A stretch of 64,000 nucleotides of DNA from Laguncularia racemosa (GCA_037954665.1 JBBMOL010000281.1:248001-312000); one strand, 5' to 3'. Numbered from the stretch's first letter, positions 1 to 13,088 are shown. Numbers and translations: made by a program. Notes: generated from the letters alone by a model not told the origin.

Positions 1-12
1 ATTGTTGAGAGG

Positions 13-2136
13 TTGGGGCTCAAAACTGTTAGACACCCTAGTCCATATAAATTGCAGTGGTTGAATGATAGTGGTGAGACTAAGGTGAGTAAGCAAGCCT
101 TGATTGGTTTTCGCATTGGTATATATGAGGATAAGGTGTTATGCGATGTAGTGCCAATGCAAGCATGTCATGTGTTGTTGGGGAGGCCATGGCAATTTGA
201 TAGGAAGGCTGTTCATGATGGCTTTTCTAACAAGTATACGCTTGTTCACCAAGGGAAAAGCTTTAATCTTAAACCGTTAACACCTGAGCAGGTGTATGAG
301 GATCAATTGCAGCTACAACAGTCTTTTGCAAAACATAAGGTGAGTGAAAAGCAGAGTGAGAGTGAGAGAGCAAAAGACAATGAGAAGAAAAAGGAATATA
401 AAAGTCAAGATCAAAAGGAAAAGGAGAGGAAGGCTGGAAAGAGTGTGAGAGGCCAAGTTGAAGGGGAATCAACTTTGGTGGTGAGTGAAAAGGAGAGGGT
501 AGCCTTGCAAAAGGAGAGTTGTGTGGCAAGAGCGAGTGTAGTGAGCAGAGCGTTAGTGATGAAGCAACCTATGTTGTTTCTAGTTTTTAAAGAAACATGT
601 TTGACTACTAACGAATTATCTAATGTTTTGCCTAGTGTGGTTGTGTCTCTTGTACAAGACTTTGAAGATGTCTTTCCTGAGGAGATTCCAAAGGGATTAC
701 CACCTGTTCGTGGTATTGAACACCAGATTGACCTTGTACCCGGAGCATCGATTCCAAATAAGCCAGCTTATAAGAGCAACCCGGAGGAAACAAATGAACT
801 TCAAAGGCAGGTCGAAGAATTAATGGAGAAGGGGTATGTGAGAGAGAGCATGAGTCCATGTGCAGTGCCTGTGATTTTGGTGTCTAAGAAGGATGGGACA
901 TGGAGGATGTATGTTGATTGCCGCGCCATCAACAACATCACGGTAAAGTATCGTCATCCCATTCATTGTTTAGATGACTTTTTAGATTGGTTATATGAGT
1001 ATAGTGTCATTCCTCATGAGCCTTGGATAGGCATGTCCATAGATTTTGTGTTAGGATTATCTAAGCCTAGGCATGGTCGAGATTCTATTTTTGTGGTTGT
1101 GGATAGGATTTCTAAAATGGTTCATTTCAGTCCTTGTCATAAAACTGATGATGCTATACACATTGTTGATTTGTTCTTTAGAGAGGTAGTGCGTCTGCAT
1201 GGTATACCTAGTAGCATTGTTAGTGATCGAGATGAGAAATTTTTGAGTCATTTTTGGAGAGTATTGTGGAAAAAGTTGGGAACTAAACTAATGTTTTCGA
1301 CTATCCGTCACCCACAAACTGATGGGCAAATTGATGTGGTTAACAGGACCTTAATTCAATTGTTAGGGGCAATCATAGAGAAGAACATTCGGACTTGGAA
1401 GGATTGTCTACCATTTGTGGAGTTTGCATATAATAGGGCTTTACATAGCACTACTCATTGTTCACCATTTGAGATTGTGTATGGTTTTAACCCATTGGTT
1501 CCTATTTATTTATTGCTATTGCAACTTAACAAGTTTGTGAGTTTTGAGGCTGATTCTAAGGCAGAGTTCGTGAGAAAGCTACATGCACAGGTAAAGATTA
1601 GGATTGTAAAACAAAATGCCAGGGTCACTTCAAGGGTGAACAAGGATAGGAGACCCAAGATTTTTCAGCCTGGAGATTGGGTTTGGGTGCATTTTTGCAA
1701 GGAGAGTTTTCCATTGCAGAGGAGATCCAAGTTGAACCCTAGGGGAGACGGTCCATTTTCGATGCTTGAGAGAATCAATGATAATGCCTACAAGAAAGAT
1801 TTACCAGGTAAGTATCCAGTAAGTGTCACGTTTAATGTTACTGATCTAAGTCCATTTGATGCAGGCAATGATTTGAGGACAAATCCTTTTCAAGAGGAGG
1901 GGAATGATGAGATCCATGACAAGAGCCAAGCCGGAAGAAGAAATGTGGATCCTCTTGAAGTGCCGCCTGGACCGATCACAAGAAATCAAGCGAAACGATT
2001 CAAGGAAGCACTTAACGGGTTGATAAAGGTTGTCGATGAAGCCGGAAAGGACTGGAGCAATCATGAAGTTGGAACGGATTGGAACAACCATGGGAAGACC
2101 CTTGCTTTTATACAAGTCACACTGGACATGGGTTGA
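13..2136 (+). pseudogene. Ty3/gypsy (chromovirus-like) polyprotein with internal deletion: PR - RT N-terminus - integrase
   Basis: A 707-codon open frame, cut by the window start, encodes parts of a gypsy Pol polyprotein. Residues about 1-90 match the C-terminal side of a retropepsin (LLGRPWQFDRKAVHDG); the catalytic Asp lies upstream of the window. A charged linker follows. Residues about 215-320 are the start of reverse transcriptase (VSKKDGTWRM, DCRAINN). The frame then passes near residue 320 straight into the integrase core (MSIDFVLGL, VSDRDEKF, HPQTDGQIDVVNR), so the RT active site, RNase H and the integrase zinc finger are missing. The third acidic residue of the integrase triad is Asp (GQID) where the family has Glu (GQTE). 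The C-terminal tail (DLRTNPFQEEGND) resembles CRM-type chromoviruses, and I see no chromodomain. The clade is inferred; the domain identity is firm. Confidence 0.9.
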
Positions 2137-2181
2137 AGAGGGCGTGTATTTTCAAGGCACGACCGTGTAGGAATTCCAAGA

Positions 2182-2330
2182 TTGCACAGAAAGATACACG
2201 GCCAAAGTACATAGGCGTGTATGTTGCCAGAAGTTGCACAGAAAGATACACGGCCAAAGTACATGGGCGTGTATGTTGCCAGAAGTTACACAAAAAAGTA
2301 CACGGCCAAAGTACACGGTTGTGTACACAG
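2182..2330 (+). repeat. 52-bp tandem repeat in the LTR, about 2.7 copies
   Basis: The motif GTTGCACAGAAAGATACACG and its variants recur at 2184, 2236 and 2288, a spacing of exactly 52 bp. Each unit carries TACACGGCC or a near copy. The third unit is the most diverged and runs into an imperfect palindrome (GTACACGGTTGTGTAC). The array lies in the U3 part, upstream of the TATA box. Confidence 0.85.
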
Positions 2331-2432
2331 CTGTGTATCCCCTGCCGGCCAGCTTGTTCTGTTTTCGCGTTTTTACGCCACTTATCTAAACTACGTCGTT
2401 TTGAACTTGTTTTACACGAATTGTAACCCTAG

Positions 2433-2440
2433 TATAAAAG
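2433..2440 (+). promoter_or_regulatory. TATA box of the gypsy LTR
   Basis: TATAAAAG lies upstream of CTCCTAGGGTTTAGAACA, a typical LTR layout of U3, TATA box and transcript start 25-35 nt further on. Confidence 0.55.
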
Positions 2441-2751
2441 CTCCTAGGGTTTAGAACAATGAACAACATACATCTTTGAACATTAAACACTTTTGAGAGG
2501 CACCTCTCTTGGTTCTTCAAGAACTAAATCGAACTTATTGGATTGATTTCCGTGGGGTTCATCCCGACTTATCAATCGGTCTTTCATCCCGATTGTGGCG
2601 TCTTCGTTTTTATACCAAGGTTCTTGTCTCGCTTATAGACAACGGGTCGCGGTTTCCACTTTAGGTGTTTGGGCGTCTTAGGCAACGAATTTCCGAACGT
2701 ATTGGTATTAGGTTTCGTCACTGGGTTGGCGTGGTTCGTATCAGTATATAC

Positions 2752-4027
2752 TGATAGGTGTCGAATCCAACAAAATTAAAGCCTACTCCTAAACAACTAT
2801 ATAATTTGTATACAGCAGTGAGTAGGGTCGTATCCATAGGGATTGGTTAAATATATTTCTATCAAAAGAGAATAGAGAGAAAAAGAAGAATGGGGGTTTT
2901 GTTTATAAATTGAAATAATATTGAAATCAGATAATAAAATTGAATAATGATGAAAGCATAACCAAAGGAATCACTATAGTTTAATTCATAGAACTGATCA
3001 TTGATGCAAATATTTTCTATTCTTTATCTAAGATAAACTGGTTATGGTTATTAACAAGATCTAATAACCTATCTCTCCTTACTTTCTTGATAATCAAAAC
3101 AAGCTCTTTGATTACTTCTCTTATTGATTAAACAACCCTAAACAAGCTCTTAGGATTTAATCTATTAATAGCATTAGACTACCAATTCATGCCAGTAGAT
3201 TATAAGATAACTTATTTAAATAAGATTATATATCTCCATAACATGAATTTGACTATCTATTCTATAATCAAACATGTTATTGTGCCACAGAAACTAGAAC
3301 TATCAAACAATTATGGACCTGACGTACTAGTTGACAATATATTAACTTGCTAATTGAATAGAAGAGCTCTAATTCATACCAATCAAACAAGATAATAATA
3401 ACAAAACATTCAGAAGATATATAAATACCTAAAAACAAAGAATAGAATAAAAACAAATCAATTAGATCTCACAATTCTTGAAGAATTAAACTTTTGATGA
3501 TCCTTTGGCTAGAAAATCTGTTTAGCCAGACATGTTCATCCCCACGAAATCAAAGAGTGAAAAAAAAAATATGAAAAGTCTTTGTTTCAGGTGTCTCTTG
3601 CTTTTCCTATTCGGTTTCTTCACTCCTCAACTCCCTCCTTTTGGAAAACAAAGAGATATATATAAGAAAACCGAAAGATCTCCTGAAACGGCCAAACTTA
3701 TCCATATACACGGTCTCAACTCACTGTTATACACGGCCGTGTACTTTAACCGTGTAAGCTTCTATTGGTTCTTCAAGCCAGATACACGACCGTGCTCTGG
3801 AAATACACGCCCGTGTACTTCCCTTGTACGCCGGCAGTGTAAATCCTTGACTTTGATCCAAATTGTAGATGACTTCTCTAAATCACTTGAATTAGCACTC
3901 TTGACTCCATTAAACCTGATTTATCACTATAATAAAATTAAGTACCATTTCCTTATGATTTCTATAAAATCAATAATAAATTAACACAATTCATACTATA
4001 AAGATTGAGTATAAAATGGCTCTATCA
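2752..4027 (-). mobile_element. Solo LTR (family B, copy 1)
   Basis: The + strand begins TGATAGGTGTCGAATCC and ends GGCTCTATCA. It is the reverse complement, over its whole length with many substitutions and indels, of the LTR at 19294-20928. Flanks are TATAC (2747-2751) and CATAC (4028-4032), a 5-bp target duplication with one mismatch. No internal domain sits beside it, so it is a solo LTR. A TATA-like run read on the minus strand lies at about 3657-3663. It has one perfect 14-bp palindrome, TACACGGCCGTGTA (3730-3743). At 1276 bp it is shorter than its partner, which has an expanded CACGG-rich stretch. Confidence 0.85.
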
Positions 4028-4028
4028 C

Positions 4029-5376
4029 ATACCCCCTAATTGGCACATGATTACAACATTGGTGGAGAGATGGAGTTTAGAGATGCATACATTCCACATG
4101 TCGATGGGGGAGTTTACCATTACGCTACAGGATGTGGAGATCCAGTTGGGACTCCCCGTGGATAGATAGGCAGTTAAAGGGAGTAGTTACCTGGATTGGG
4201 GAGCAATATGCGAGGAACTGTTGGGGGCGAGACCTTGGTCCAACGATAGAGGTGGGCACATTAGTATGATATGGCTTCGTAATATGTTCTGGCTAATCCC
4301 ACCTAACGCCAATGTAGAGCAAATACATCAAGTTACTTGTGCATACATTCTACAACTGTTAGGGGGATTTATCTTCGTTGATAAATCTAGCTCCTTCATG
4401 TACGCGATGTGGTTACCATTGCTAGAACATTTCAACATCGCTGGGATATATAGCTGGGGGGCCGCATGTCTAGCGTGGTTGTATCACCAACTATGTGTTG
4501 CATCCTCATTATCAGCACATGAGATTGGAGGAGTGGCCATATTGCTGTAGGTGTGGGCTTAAGACAAATTTCTCTACATTGCACCGATTAGTCGACATGG
4601 ACTATCTGTACCAACCAAATGTCCACTTGCATCACGGTGGAACACGCGGAGGGACATGCAATTCCACCCCACCAATGTAGTCGGTGCATGTCGGGATGTG
4701 CTAGACAGGTAGAATATGTCGTAGGTACCTTAGTAATCATATTTATTTCCTTGCAATTAATCATATTTATCATTTACAGTAAATAAAATTTCTTATTTTT
4801 AGGTTAAATGAAAGCCGTACGGCACAAATTTGATTAATATACTGCCGCATTTCTATAAAGTTGGCATGCAAGTTTGGACGGCTTGGGTGCCACTCATTTG
4901 TTTCCACATTATTAAGTGATGTTTCCTATATTGAGTGGCTAGGTAGTTCGGCGGATTCCAATATATCCCGCAGCCGGTGAATATGCAGCCGGAGCTACAT
5001 GAAATCGACCTGCGTGGCCGAATTGATGTCGACTAGATCGTCCTACATGAAGTTTATTTGAACATGTGGGAATAGTGAGTCGGTCGAACTATTCCTATGG
5101 AGGGCCCTTGTAGTGTGCATGATAGCTACCTATAATGGTATGGGTCGATAAGTAGGAGATACATTGGCCATACGGGAACAGTTCTTGGATATTTTGGTAA
5201 GAACGATTTATATACACTCTAATTAATGTCCAAATAATTACATGATTATGTTAACCTTAATTTACGTTTTCTTCATACTTGCAGGATAACACCTTACGAT
5301 AGATTTGCTATCGCTGGACATAGATATGGTCGTAAGAATAGCTGCTCAGGGTCTTCAGTTCATGCTTCACTACGGC
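4029..5376 (+). pseudogene. Plant mobile domain (PMD, aminotransferase-like) pseudogene
   Basis: The frame from about 4056 to 4550 gives a clear PMD: TLVERWSLEMHTFHMSMGE, FTITLQDVEIQLGLPVD, one TAG near 4164, then ARPWSNDRGGHISMIWLRN and the hydrophobic core ending at SAHEIGG. Continuing frames keep SRWNTRRDMQFHP and GACRDVLDR (to 4708). Two plausible introns keep consensus ends: 4709-4802 (AG|GTAGAAT to TTTTTAG|G) and 5197-5284 (TG|GTAAGAA to TTGCAG|G). Between them MQVWTAWVPLICFHI and later fragments match the PMD C-terminal half, with several stops. PMD proteins (MAIN/MAIL1 relatives) are nuclear, and many copies ride on transposons. The 5' end is cut off at the solo LTR. It converges with the MURA relic at 6176-8715 and could be the second gene of that MULE. 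Confidence 0.8.
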
Positions 5377-5405
5377 GGGGGGGGGGGGGGGGGGGGGGGG
5401 GGGGG
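5377..5405 (+). repeat. 29-nt poly(G) run
   Basis: An uninterrupted run of 29 G lies in the 3' part of the PMD pseudogene. An equally long run lies at 25266-25294 in an unrelated element. This could be a true homopolymer or an assembly artefact. Confidence 0.95.
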
Positions 5406-5408
5406 TGT

Positions 5409-5837
5409 TTGTTACACTGTACCCGTAATTGTGGCATCAAAACACATAGGAGGAGGCTAAATCAGTTCTGGCGTAGCAATGAACAGGGGGATGATGTTGA
5501 CCTTGAAATCGCGGTGAGGCAGAGAAAAATCTCGGATAGGATGAACAGATACATGCTAATCCCAATGCGGTGCATCTTAGCTCAGGGTCGACATTTACCG
5601 AATATCAAACACCGCATTGGCATTCCATTAGTGGTCCTATACCAACATCGCCGGCTCTACGGAGGCAATGCCTTGGAAAGCAACCTATGGAGTAACGTCA
5701 ATCATCGAATTAGCCACATCAGTGGAGTCTCGTGCAGTCGCAAGTGTTTAACAGTTCTCCCCACTAGCATACCACCTAAGAGTTTGAATCTCCTCCAACT
5801 TCGCATGCAAGGCCATCCAACGCCTTCAATTGGCTAG
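5409..5837 (+). pseudogene. Unassigned reading frame after the poly(G) run, possible PMD gene C-terminus
   Basis: A 142-codon open frame is rich in Arg, His and Pro and matches no domain I recognise. It follows the PMD pseudogene in the same orientation and could be its poorly conserved tail; the poly(G) run blurs the link. It may also be a chance frame. No membrane segment, signal peptide or motif is visible. Confidence 0.25.
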
Positions 5838-6175
5838 CTAGGCATTTCACTAGAGGTAGAAGATATGTTTTTAATTATTTGCATATGTATATGGTGTATT
5901 GCAATGATGAAATTTTTGTATTCTTACAATTTGTAATAAATCGGTATGCATTTCGTGCACTAACACTAGCACTCCTTGCTGTTTTCACATTCAATGTGTA
6001 TGTATATGATGTTACATCTTCGAATATTTCATAAAATCTAATAAATGTCTCAACAAATTGACATTCAAAACAACTTCTCAATAAATGACAAAATTGCATG
6101 TATATATACAGAATATAAAGCATCACCCTTCCATCATGTCTTTAAATGAACTGGATAAAGTAGTCAAGGATTTAC

Positions 6176-8715
6176 TTAAGCTGGAAAAGAGAAAAAGCTA
6201 ATGTTAGCATCACAAATGCAATGTTGAACGTAATAGAATATATAGTGGTATTCATGAGTTACCATTATCGCGTTGATGTGGGCACGTTCTTCTATTATGG
6301 CCCCCTCTCTACAAATTCCACATGCGATTTGATTTGGACACTCCCTAATGTCCATCTCCATGTGGTATCTTTTCTGCCCCAACTTTCCCTTCTTTTGTAT
6401 GAGGTCTCCCCTTAGGCGAAGTCTCGGGAAGTGTACTAGCGCCCAATCCAACTAGTCCCCTATGGGCTTGAATTGCATCGTATATGTTTGGTCCTAATGT
6501 GTCTATCTATACCAATCGAGTATAGAATGCGTCATATCAAGCCTATGTGAGGTAGCCACTACATATGCGTGAGAGTATGGAATTCTGTATATCTGCCACT
6601 TTTGGTAGCTGCATGTGTTGCGGGCAAAGTCAACAATGTGCATTCGATCCCCTCCCTTTAACTTGCTGGCAATGCGACGACTACCGGTAAAGACTTCAAA
6701 AACTCTATCATGCTTGCTGTAGTCGATGACCCTGTGGTTGCTAGCTCGTGAACTCCATCGTCGATCATTTGGGTTGTATATTTGGTAAAAATTCTACCCT
6801 TCATTATATTTTTCAATGCCTTCATTCGCTTCTACACGAAGTATCCGACGCAGTTGTAGAACGTTTTCTTCACCAAAGCAGTCATAGGTAACCTCAAAGC
6901 CCCCTTCAATACGAAATTATAGCTTTCGACAACATTGGAGGTCATATACCAAATCGATAGCAGCCATCATAAGCTAGCGTCTACATATCCAACGACACAT
7001 CGTCAAACTAGTCTAACGCATCTGGCAAAATCATCCTCACTTGCTCTATCACATAATTCAACTTGCGAGATTGTGCTTGCAACCCAGCATATGTCACCAA
7101 CTTCTTGCACTAGGTGTTTTTATGTGTCGAGTTGAAGTTGCTCGCAATGTGTTGGAGGCAAAACCACTACATTGTAAATGGAGGCTGCCATCCATTCGCT
7201 GCTTTTCGAACTAATAATTTGATGCCTGCGTGTCTGTTTGATATGAGGCAAATGGTTTGATGACCTTTACGCTCACTGACGACATATTCCTTCAGTTTCC
7301 ACAAAAACCAACCTCATGTCTCAATTGTATCCTGATCAACCAGAGCAAATGCTAGCGAAGGTATATGATTGTTGCCATCAATGCTATATGCAACTAGCAA
7401 CTTGTGGGTGTACTTCCCATACAAAAAGGTGACATCAATTGTAAAAACAGGTATAAGGAATCTCCACGCTGCAATGTATGGCCCGAAGGCCCATAGTACC
7501 CACTTTAAAGTAGATACACCATGGGTACTCGATCTACTCCACCCCCAATCTATTCGTATTCTGGGATTTGTATTTTCTATTGCATTGAGAAGTTTTGGGA
7601 GTTTATCGTAAGACTTCTCCAACTTCCGGTACACGAGCTCAATGGCCCTTTTTTTTTTCCCTCCCAAACCCATCTCCTATTGATCCTGTAGCCAAATTCC
7701 TATTTGACAATAGAAGTCAGCTCAGCCACCTTCATATTAGGATTCTTTCTAACAAGATTTACAAATCGGCTGGCAAGGAGATTGCAATCTAGTTGTGGGT
7801 GATCCTGACTAATCAGTGGGTTATTGCATGAGTGTGGACTCTTGATTCTCATCACCACGAATAGGCCCTCCAACTTCTTCTTTCGGGCCTTAAGCCTCTA
7901 TTTACAACCGCCGTCCCTTCTCAAACAATAAAAAAACCACAACAGTGGGCTGGACTCTATAACAGTAAAGTTGTAATGGTTCTTTACATGGTAAGACTTC
8001 ACTACTTGAATGACATTTGCTTTCGTCATAAATCTCATGCCCCTATAAAGTACGTCACTGTTGCTCGAACCACTGCAAATATCTCCTCATTTTCCTCATC
8101 GAAACTCTCCTGCTCAACACCCATTCCACCATCGGTGTCAGTTGCAGCCTCTGCTCCCACATGAACCATGTACAGATTCCGTGTCTCTAGTCGCTGTAAC
8201 ATTGGAGTAACTACTCTATCTATTTCATCCTCATCATTCACTTCCATGGGGTTTGGAATTGAGGATTGAAATGTTGACGGCTTTGGCTGCATTTCTGCAA
8301 TGTGATGTGATGACTGTAGTTGATTACTTGTATCGAATGTCTGCCTTATTGAGGGCCCCCCTGAATTGTCAGAAATTCTGATGAATAATTATTGTATGCC
8401 ACGATCTCCATATGATTCAGCCGTTTCAATAAAATTTTCAACATCTTCGTCTTCTCTAATTGCCATCAACGCATAACATGTATTGCCCTCATGGAACATA
8501 TGATGCCTATGAATTATCTTAATCCCCACTTCGGTTGGATCAACTCCGATGTTGCGACATATTTTGTATAAAAATTCGTTGTACCTAACGTTTTTCTTCA
8601 TTTTCAACTTCTTTATCGGATTCCTATCATACTCCGACCCCCAATTACTGGCTACAATATTTCCAAATGCATAAATCATCAACTTCACGTAATCAACCAT
8701 TTCCCCCCTATCCAT
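6176..8715 (-). pseudogene. Mutator-like (MULE) MURA-type transposase pseudogene
   Basis: Read from 8715 downwards, the order is that of a MULE transposase. The N-terminal region (8389-8715, start MDRGEMVDYV) and an acidic stretch (8035-8292) share one frame separated by a TAA. A degraded DNA-binding region follows (about 7680-8030). The MULE core is at 7314-7673 (KKRAIELVYRKLEKSYDKLP, ending WAFGPY, FTIDVTFLYGKY, LVAYSIDGNN, SLAFALVDQD). Near 7220 the usual ISDRHAGI motif reads ISNRHAGI, so the second catalytic Asp is lost. SWIM-like traces and a degraded CxxC knuckle (CGIC, about 6310) close it. Such proteins cut and move the element by a DDE mechanism in the nucleus. Frameshifts and stops make this copy inactive. 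It faces the PMD relic tail to tail. Confidence 0.85.
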
Positions 8716-11700
8716 AATATATATAAATTATAAGCTTTTTAATAAATATGAAAATTTCCAATAACAACATTCTAAAAATTTCAACAAAAAATTAAATTTC
8801 CATAATATTTCAAATATTAAAATTTTTCCTCATTATTGGCGAATGATTTTTTCCTAAAAATTTGTCAGATGTTTTTTTAATAATATTTTTGCTATTAAAA
8901 ATTCCAACCATTTCCATATCATTTTATAACACTGTAACAAATATTTCACATTCCAAATATTACAAATTTTCATCACAATAATTTTATTATAATTTTCAAA
9001 AATATTTATATATAAAAAAATTTCAGAATAATATTTATAAAAAAAATTACCTGTCATTTATCATTTCAATTTTAATTTTAATTTCAATTTCAATTTTCAT
9101 CCAATTATTTCAAAACAAATTTTCTTTCAAATATTTGTTTGAAATTATTTTTAATTATATTTTTCCACTAAATGTTTCTAATTTTTCGTATAATACTACA
9201 ACAATTATTCCATATTCTACATATTTCGTATTCTTTATAGTAGTCAATCCTCATTCTAATACAAAAATTAATATTACATGTTACGCATATAACATCTATG
9301 TAAATAATATTTAATAAATTATAATATAACAATATCAAGTAATCTTTTTTATAAAATATGCAATTATACTAATATTTTTCTAAAATCTTACATTAAATAC
9401 AAACATAGATAAAAAAAACTTCAACTTTTTTGAAAAAAAAAAAAACATATCACAACTAAGATTAGCTGTTCAGAAACACTTAGATCTAGTCAAATCTTTC
9501 TTTCATGTGCAAAACCACTCCTTTTTCTTCCTTTTTCCTATATGCGAATAAGAGAAAAATGAGATATGAGTTAGTGGGTATTTTCTGTATATTGTGTGTT
9601 TTTGTGTGTTTCATATTTATATATTTAAGTTTCCGTACCGTTATCACGTGTTATAAATTAATGGTGAGTCTAAATCGAATAAAAAATTGAACGGTGAGAA
9701 TAGGGTAGTAGTTGTACTGAAGGTCTACGCTTTCAATACAATCGTGCCTTCAGTATAAATTGTCTGCGCCTTCATATTGATTTTTTTTAACACTAAAGTT
9801 GAATACGGGATTCGTGACTTTGCAACCTATTTTAGTAATATGTTTTATGGATACAATATTTAAGTATGTTACTCATTGTATTCGTATACAAATCATGAAA
9901 TTTGAAGATCTAGAGATTACTTGTTAAAATAATTATGTCATGTAATTATAAAATTTACTTATATGTGATATTAGAGTTTGTTTTTAGGAACACATGGTTT
10001 TTCATTTAGTCTATAGGTCATGAATTTTTTTATTCATGTTATATCATATCTATCTTGGTAAAAATTATATAAAAATATTAAATTGTATTAATATGTCACG
10101 TGTTTTGATAAATGATAGATAATTACAATGATATTTAAATATGTGACAGTAATAGTAGACTTTTTTGAAAAATTGCTATTTATATTTTTATATGTTAGAA
10201 TTTTATTAATATTTATTGACTACAAATCAATCTATGCGTTAATGTTAATACTATTAAAGCTTTTTTTTTGTAATTTGGCATTTGTAAGAGTTACATGTTT
10301 CTAGGATAATGCATATGGGAAGTTTAATTGAAAGTGTTCATAAGACCTAAGATAAAATGATATTAAATGCTGTTGTGTGTTGACTTTGTCTAAACATTTT
10401 CAATGATGAAATGATCTAAATGGTGGGTTAAAAATGTCATACGACCATACATGATAGTAAAAACGCTAACGCATCGAAACGGTAAGTTATTTTAGGAAGT
10501 TACAAATAAAATGCTAAAATACTAACATTCATAGTAGAGAATGAAACATCATTGTAGTGATTTATAAATACAATGAAACCCTTCCTTTCTTTCTCTCTTT
10601 AATTGGCTCTATTTCCGAATTCACACCCACAACTACCCAAGCCAATGATAGTAGATATCCCCAGATCATGCCCAAGTGGTGCACTGTACTTGACCATTGT
10701 ATATTACTGCAAGACAATATATAGTGGAGAACAAGTTGAGATATAAGAGCGTAGGACAATGAATTTAAGTAGACTAATATAACTGCAATAGCAGTTCACC
10801 TACATGCCTGGTCCACTTCATCTCAATTTTTCTTGGTTGAATCATTATTTAATTAAAAACAAAATTGCCCTATCAGGAATCTGCTCTATGAGATCTTTTT
10901 GTTCGTACTAGGATCTTTTCAAAACTTCATCTAAAACATATTCAAATCTTGCATCAAATTGGGCTGTGCAATTGTCAAAACAGCAACAGTATATATGTAT
11001 AAACATATTTATATTTGATTCTAATTAAAGATTTCAAGCATTTCCAAGAAGTTTGTTTTGATAAATTTGTTTGAAAAACATCGTAAAATGTTTAACAATT
11101 CTTTTCCTGTAATTTGGACTCATGTTTTGTAGTAAAAATCAAAACGTTGTATTATACAAATATATATTTATTCATGTAAAATTTGCAGAAATGAAACAGT
11201 GGAGTTTGAACTTTAAGATCATTCTTCTTACCCCAGGCTCAAGATCGGTCGGTGTCAAGTGCCAATATTTGTAGTATCCCATGCGTAGTTTGAAGTGGTG
11301 GTGGTTGTTCGTTGATTGGTGGTCAGAGGTGAAAGATATTGAAGCTCAAACAAGCATGGTCGGGTTAAGTGTTGAAGGTCAGCATAGTAGGCCGACGTCG
11401 GCAGTGTTTTTCGACGAATAAGTGGTGGCTCAGCCATCGTGATGGAGGTGGAATGATGGCAGGCTTAGAGTAGTTTGCCTACATGGGTCCAACTTCGAAT
11501 TCGGTTTAAGTGTGAAGAGAGATAAATGGAAAAGATAATGGTACTTTGGGCTGTTAGGTCTAGAAGAAAAGAAAATATGAAGGAGACAGTGAACAGTAGT
11601 ACACATTGCCAATATGGGAAAGTGCTTCCTTCTCTATGATAAAGAATGTTTTATGCTGATGTTAGCAAGTGATATTTAGAAGGCATAAAGATTGAGTGGA

Positions 11701-13088
11701 GGGTGTGTACCTCTTTTGTGAGGTTTGCGTGGATATGTGTACGGTGTAATATCTTCGGCTGAAAATATATATGCATACAACTTTCATACGAATTAAAAAT
11801 TATTTTTATATATAAAAACAATATTTGTGAGTAAAATTAAAATAAATTATATAATATAAAAATATACTGATTTTATTTTTTTGTGGCTTTATATTTTATG
11901 ATATTAGTATTTATTTTAATGTTAGTTGACTATTTAATATCCAAAACTCAATATTTTCGATTTTTGCATTCAACTTTTTTCATATTTAGACATTAATTTT
12001 TATATTTTGTAATTTCTTAAATTAATTATTTATTATACCATATTTTAATTGCATGTTCGCTTGATATTCTTTCTTTAACTTATTGACTTATGATTTGAAG
12101 ATTTTATTTTTGCTAATACCATCAACATTCTAAAATTCAATTCCTTAAGAGTTTTTGGCAAAAAATTTCCATAAAGACTTTGTGTCCTCCCAATTATTAT
12201 CAATTTAACAAAATAATTATTTTATTATTCATATATATTTAATTTATTTAAAAGATAGGGGTATCACAATATAACTATACCTAAGAGTGTGGATGTGAGA
12301 GGCCCATGCACTCTCTCTCATCCCTAAGTGGTGAACTCCTAAATGGAGCCCCAATCAAACCAAGTAAATTCTAGAGGACAGGGTAAGTTACATTGGACAA
12401 AGAATCATTTTTGTATGACCTCTCTATACCATTATGTGATGCTGATAACCTTCTTTAAGCAAGTTGTGCGGTGCATGTCCAGTTTATTTTTGGTTTTGAT
12501 AATTATTAGGTGTCTTAAAAGGTGATCAACCAAATATAATAGATACTCAACAAAAGATGAGTTGCAAAGTGATGCAACAATCAATATTTCGTTCCATATA
12601 TTAAGAGTAATTTCACAAAATAAAGTAGCTCTAATATCAAACACATGCATGACCCATTTCCCCAACATGATTCAAATTAATATCATTATTAAATTAGAGT
12701 ACAACTAAAGCACAAATGTAAGCAAGTATGGTAATTATAGAGAATCACTCACTTGGACATGTCATATCATAATAGTATTTTGGGAATTTAATGAGTAGAT
12801 GATTCCTTAATATCATTGCCACCTAGAACAATATCAAACACAAGTAGTAAGACATCTAACGACGAATACTAAACTAGACCAAGCTAAATTCGCTCATGAT
12901 TTGTGTCTAAACTTTATTGTACTATAGCTTATTCATTTTAATTCTATTTTTTGTGACCAAGTTGTTGTTTCAAAGTTCTAGAAGCTTATTGATATTTTGA
13001 AAAGTTGAATCCATTTATCATTATAGGTCATGTTATGTTGGTAGCGCGCTTTTAGTCAATTTTCTGATTCCATCCTCACTAAGGTTAG

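Larger units (their letters stand above)
2137..2743 (+). mobile_element. 3' LTR of the gypsy element
   Basis: Directly after the polyprotein stop lies a short purine tract (TGAAGAGGG) that could be the polypurine tract, then a TG at 2145. The stretch holds tandem GC-rich repeats, a TATA box at 2433-2440 and a transcript-like leader, and could end at the CA at 2742-2743, just before the next LTR. No second copy lies in the window, so the ends are inferred from TG/CA and position. Confidence 0.6.

Noticed and set aside
269..529. 86-codon open frame on - within the gypsy pol
   Set aside because: Shadow of the charged linker of the polyprotein on the other strand.
2900..3500. Repeated polymorphic blocks near 2.9-3.5 kb and 20.2-20.8 kb as a separate inverted-repeat transposon
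   Set aside because: They are the R/U5 parts of the two solo LTRs; the similarity continues to the TG/CA ends.
3532..3984. 150-codon open frame on +
   Set aside because: It lies wholly inside solo LTR B copy 1, on the strand opposite to its transcription, and shows no domain.
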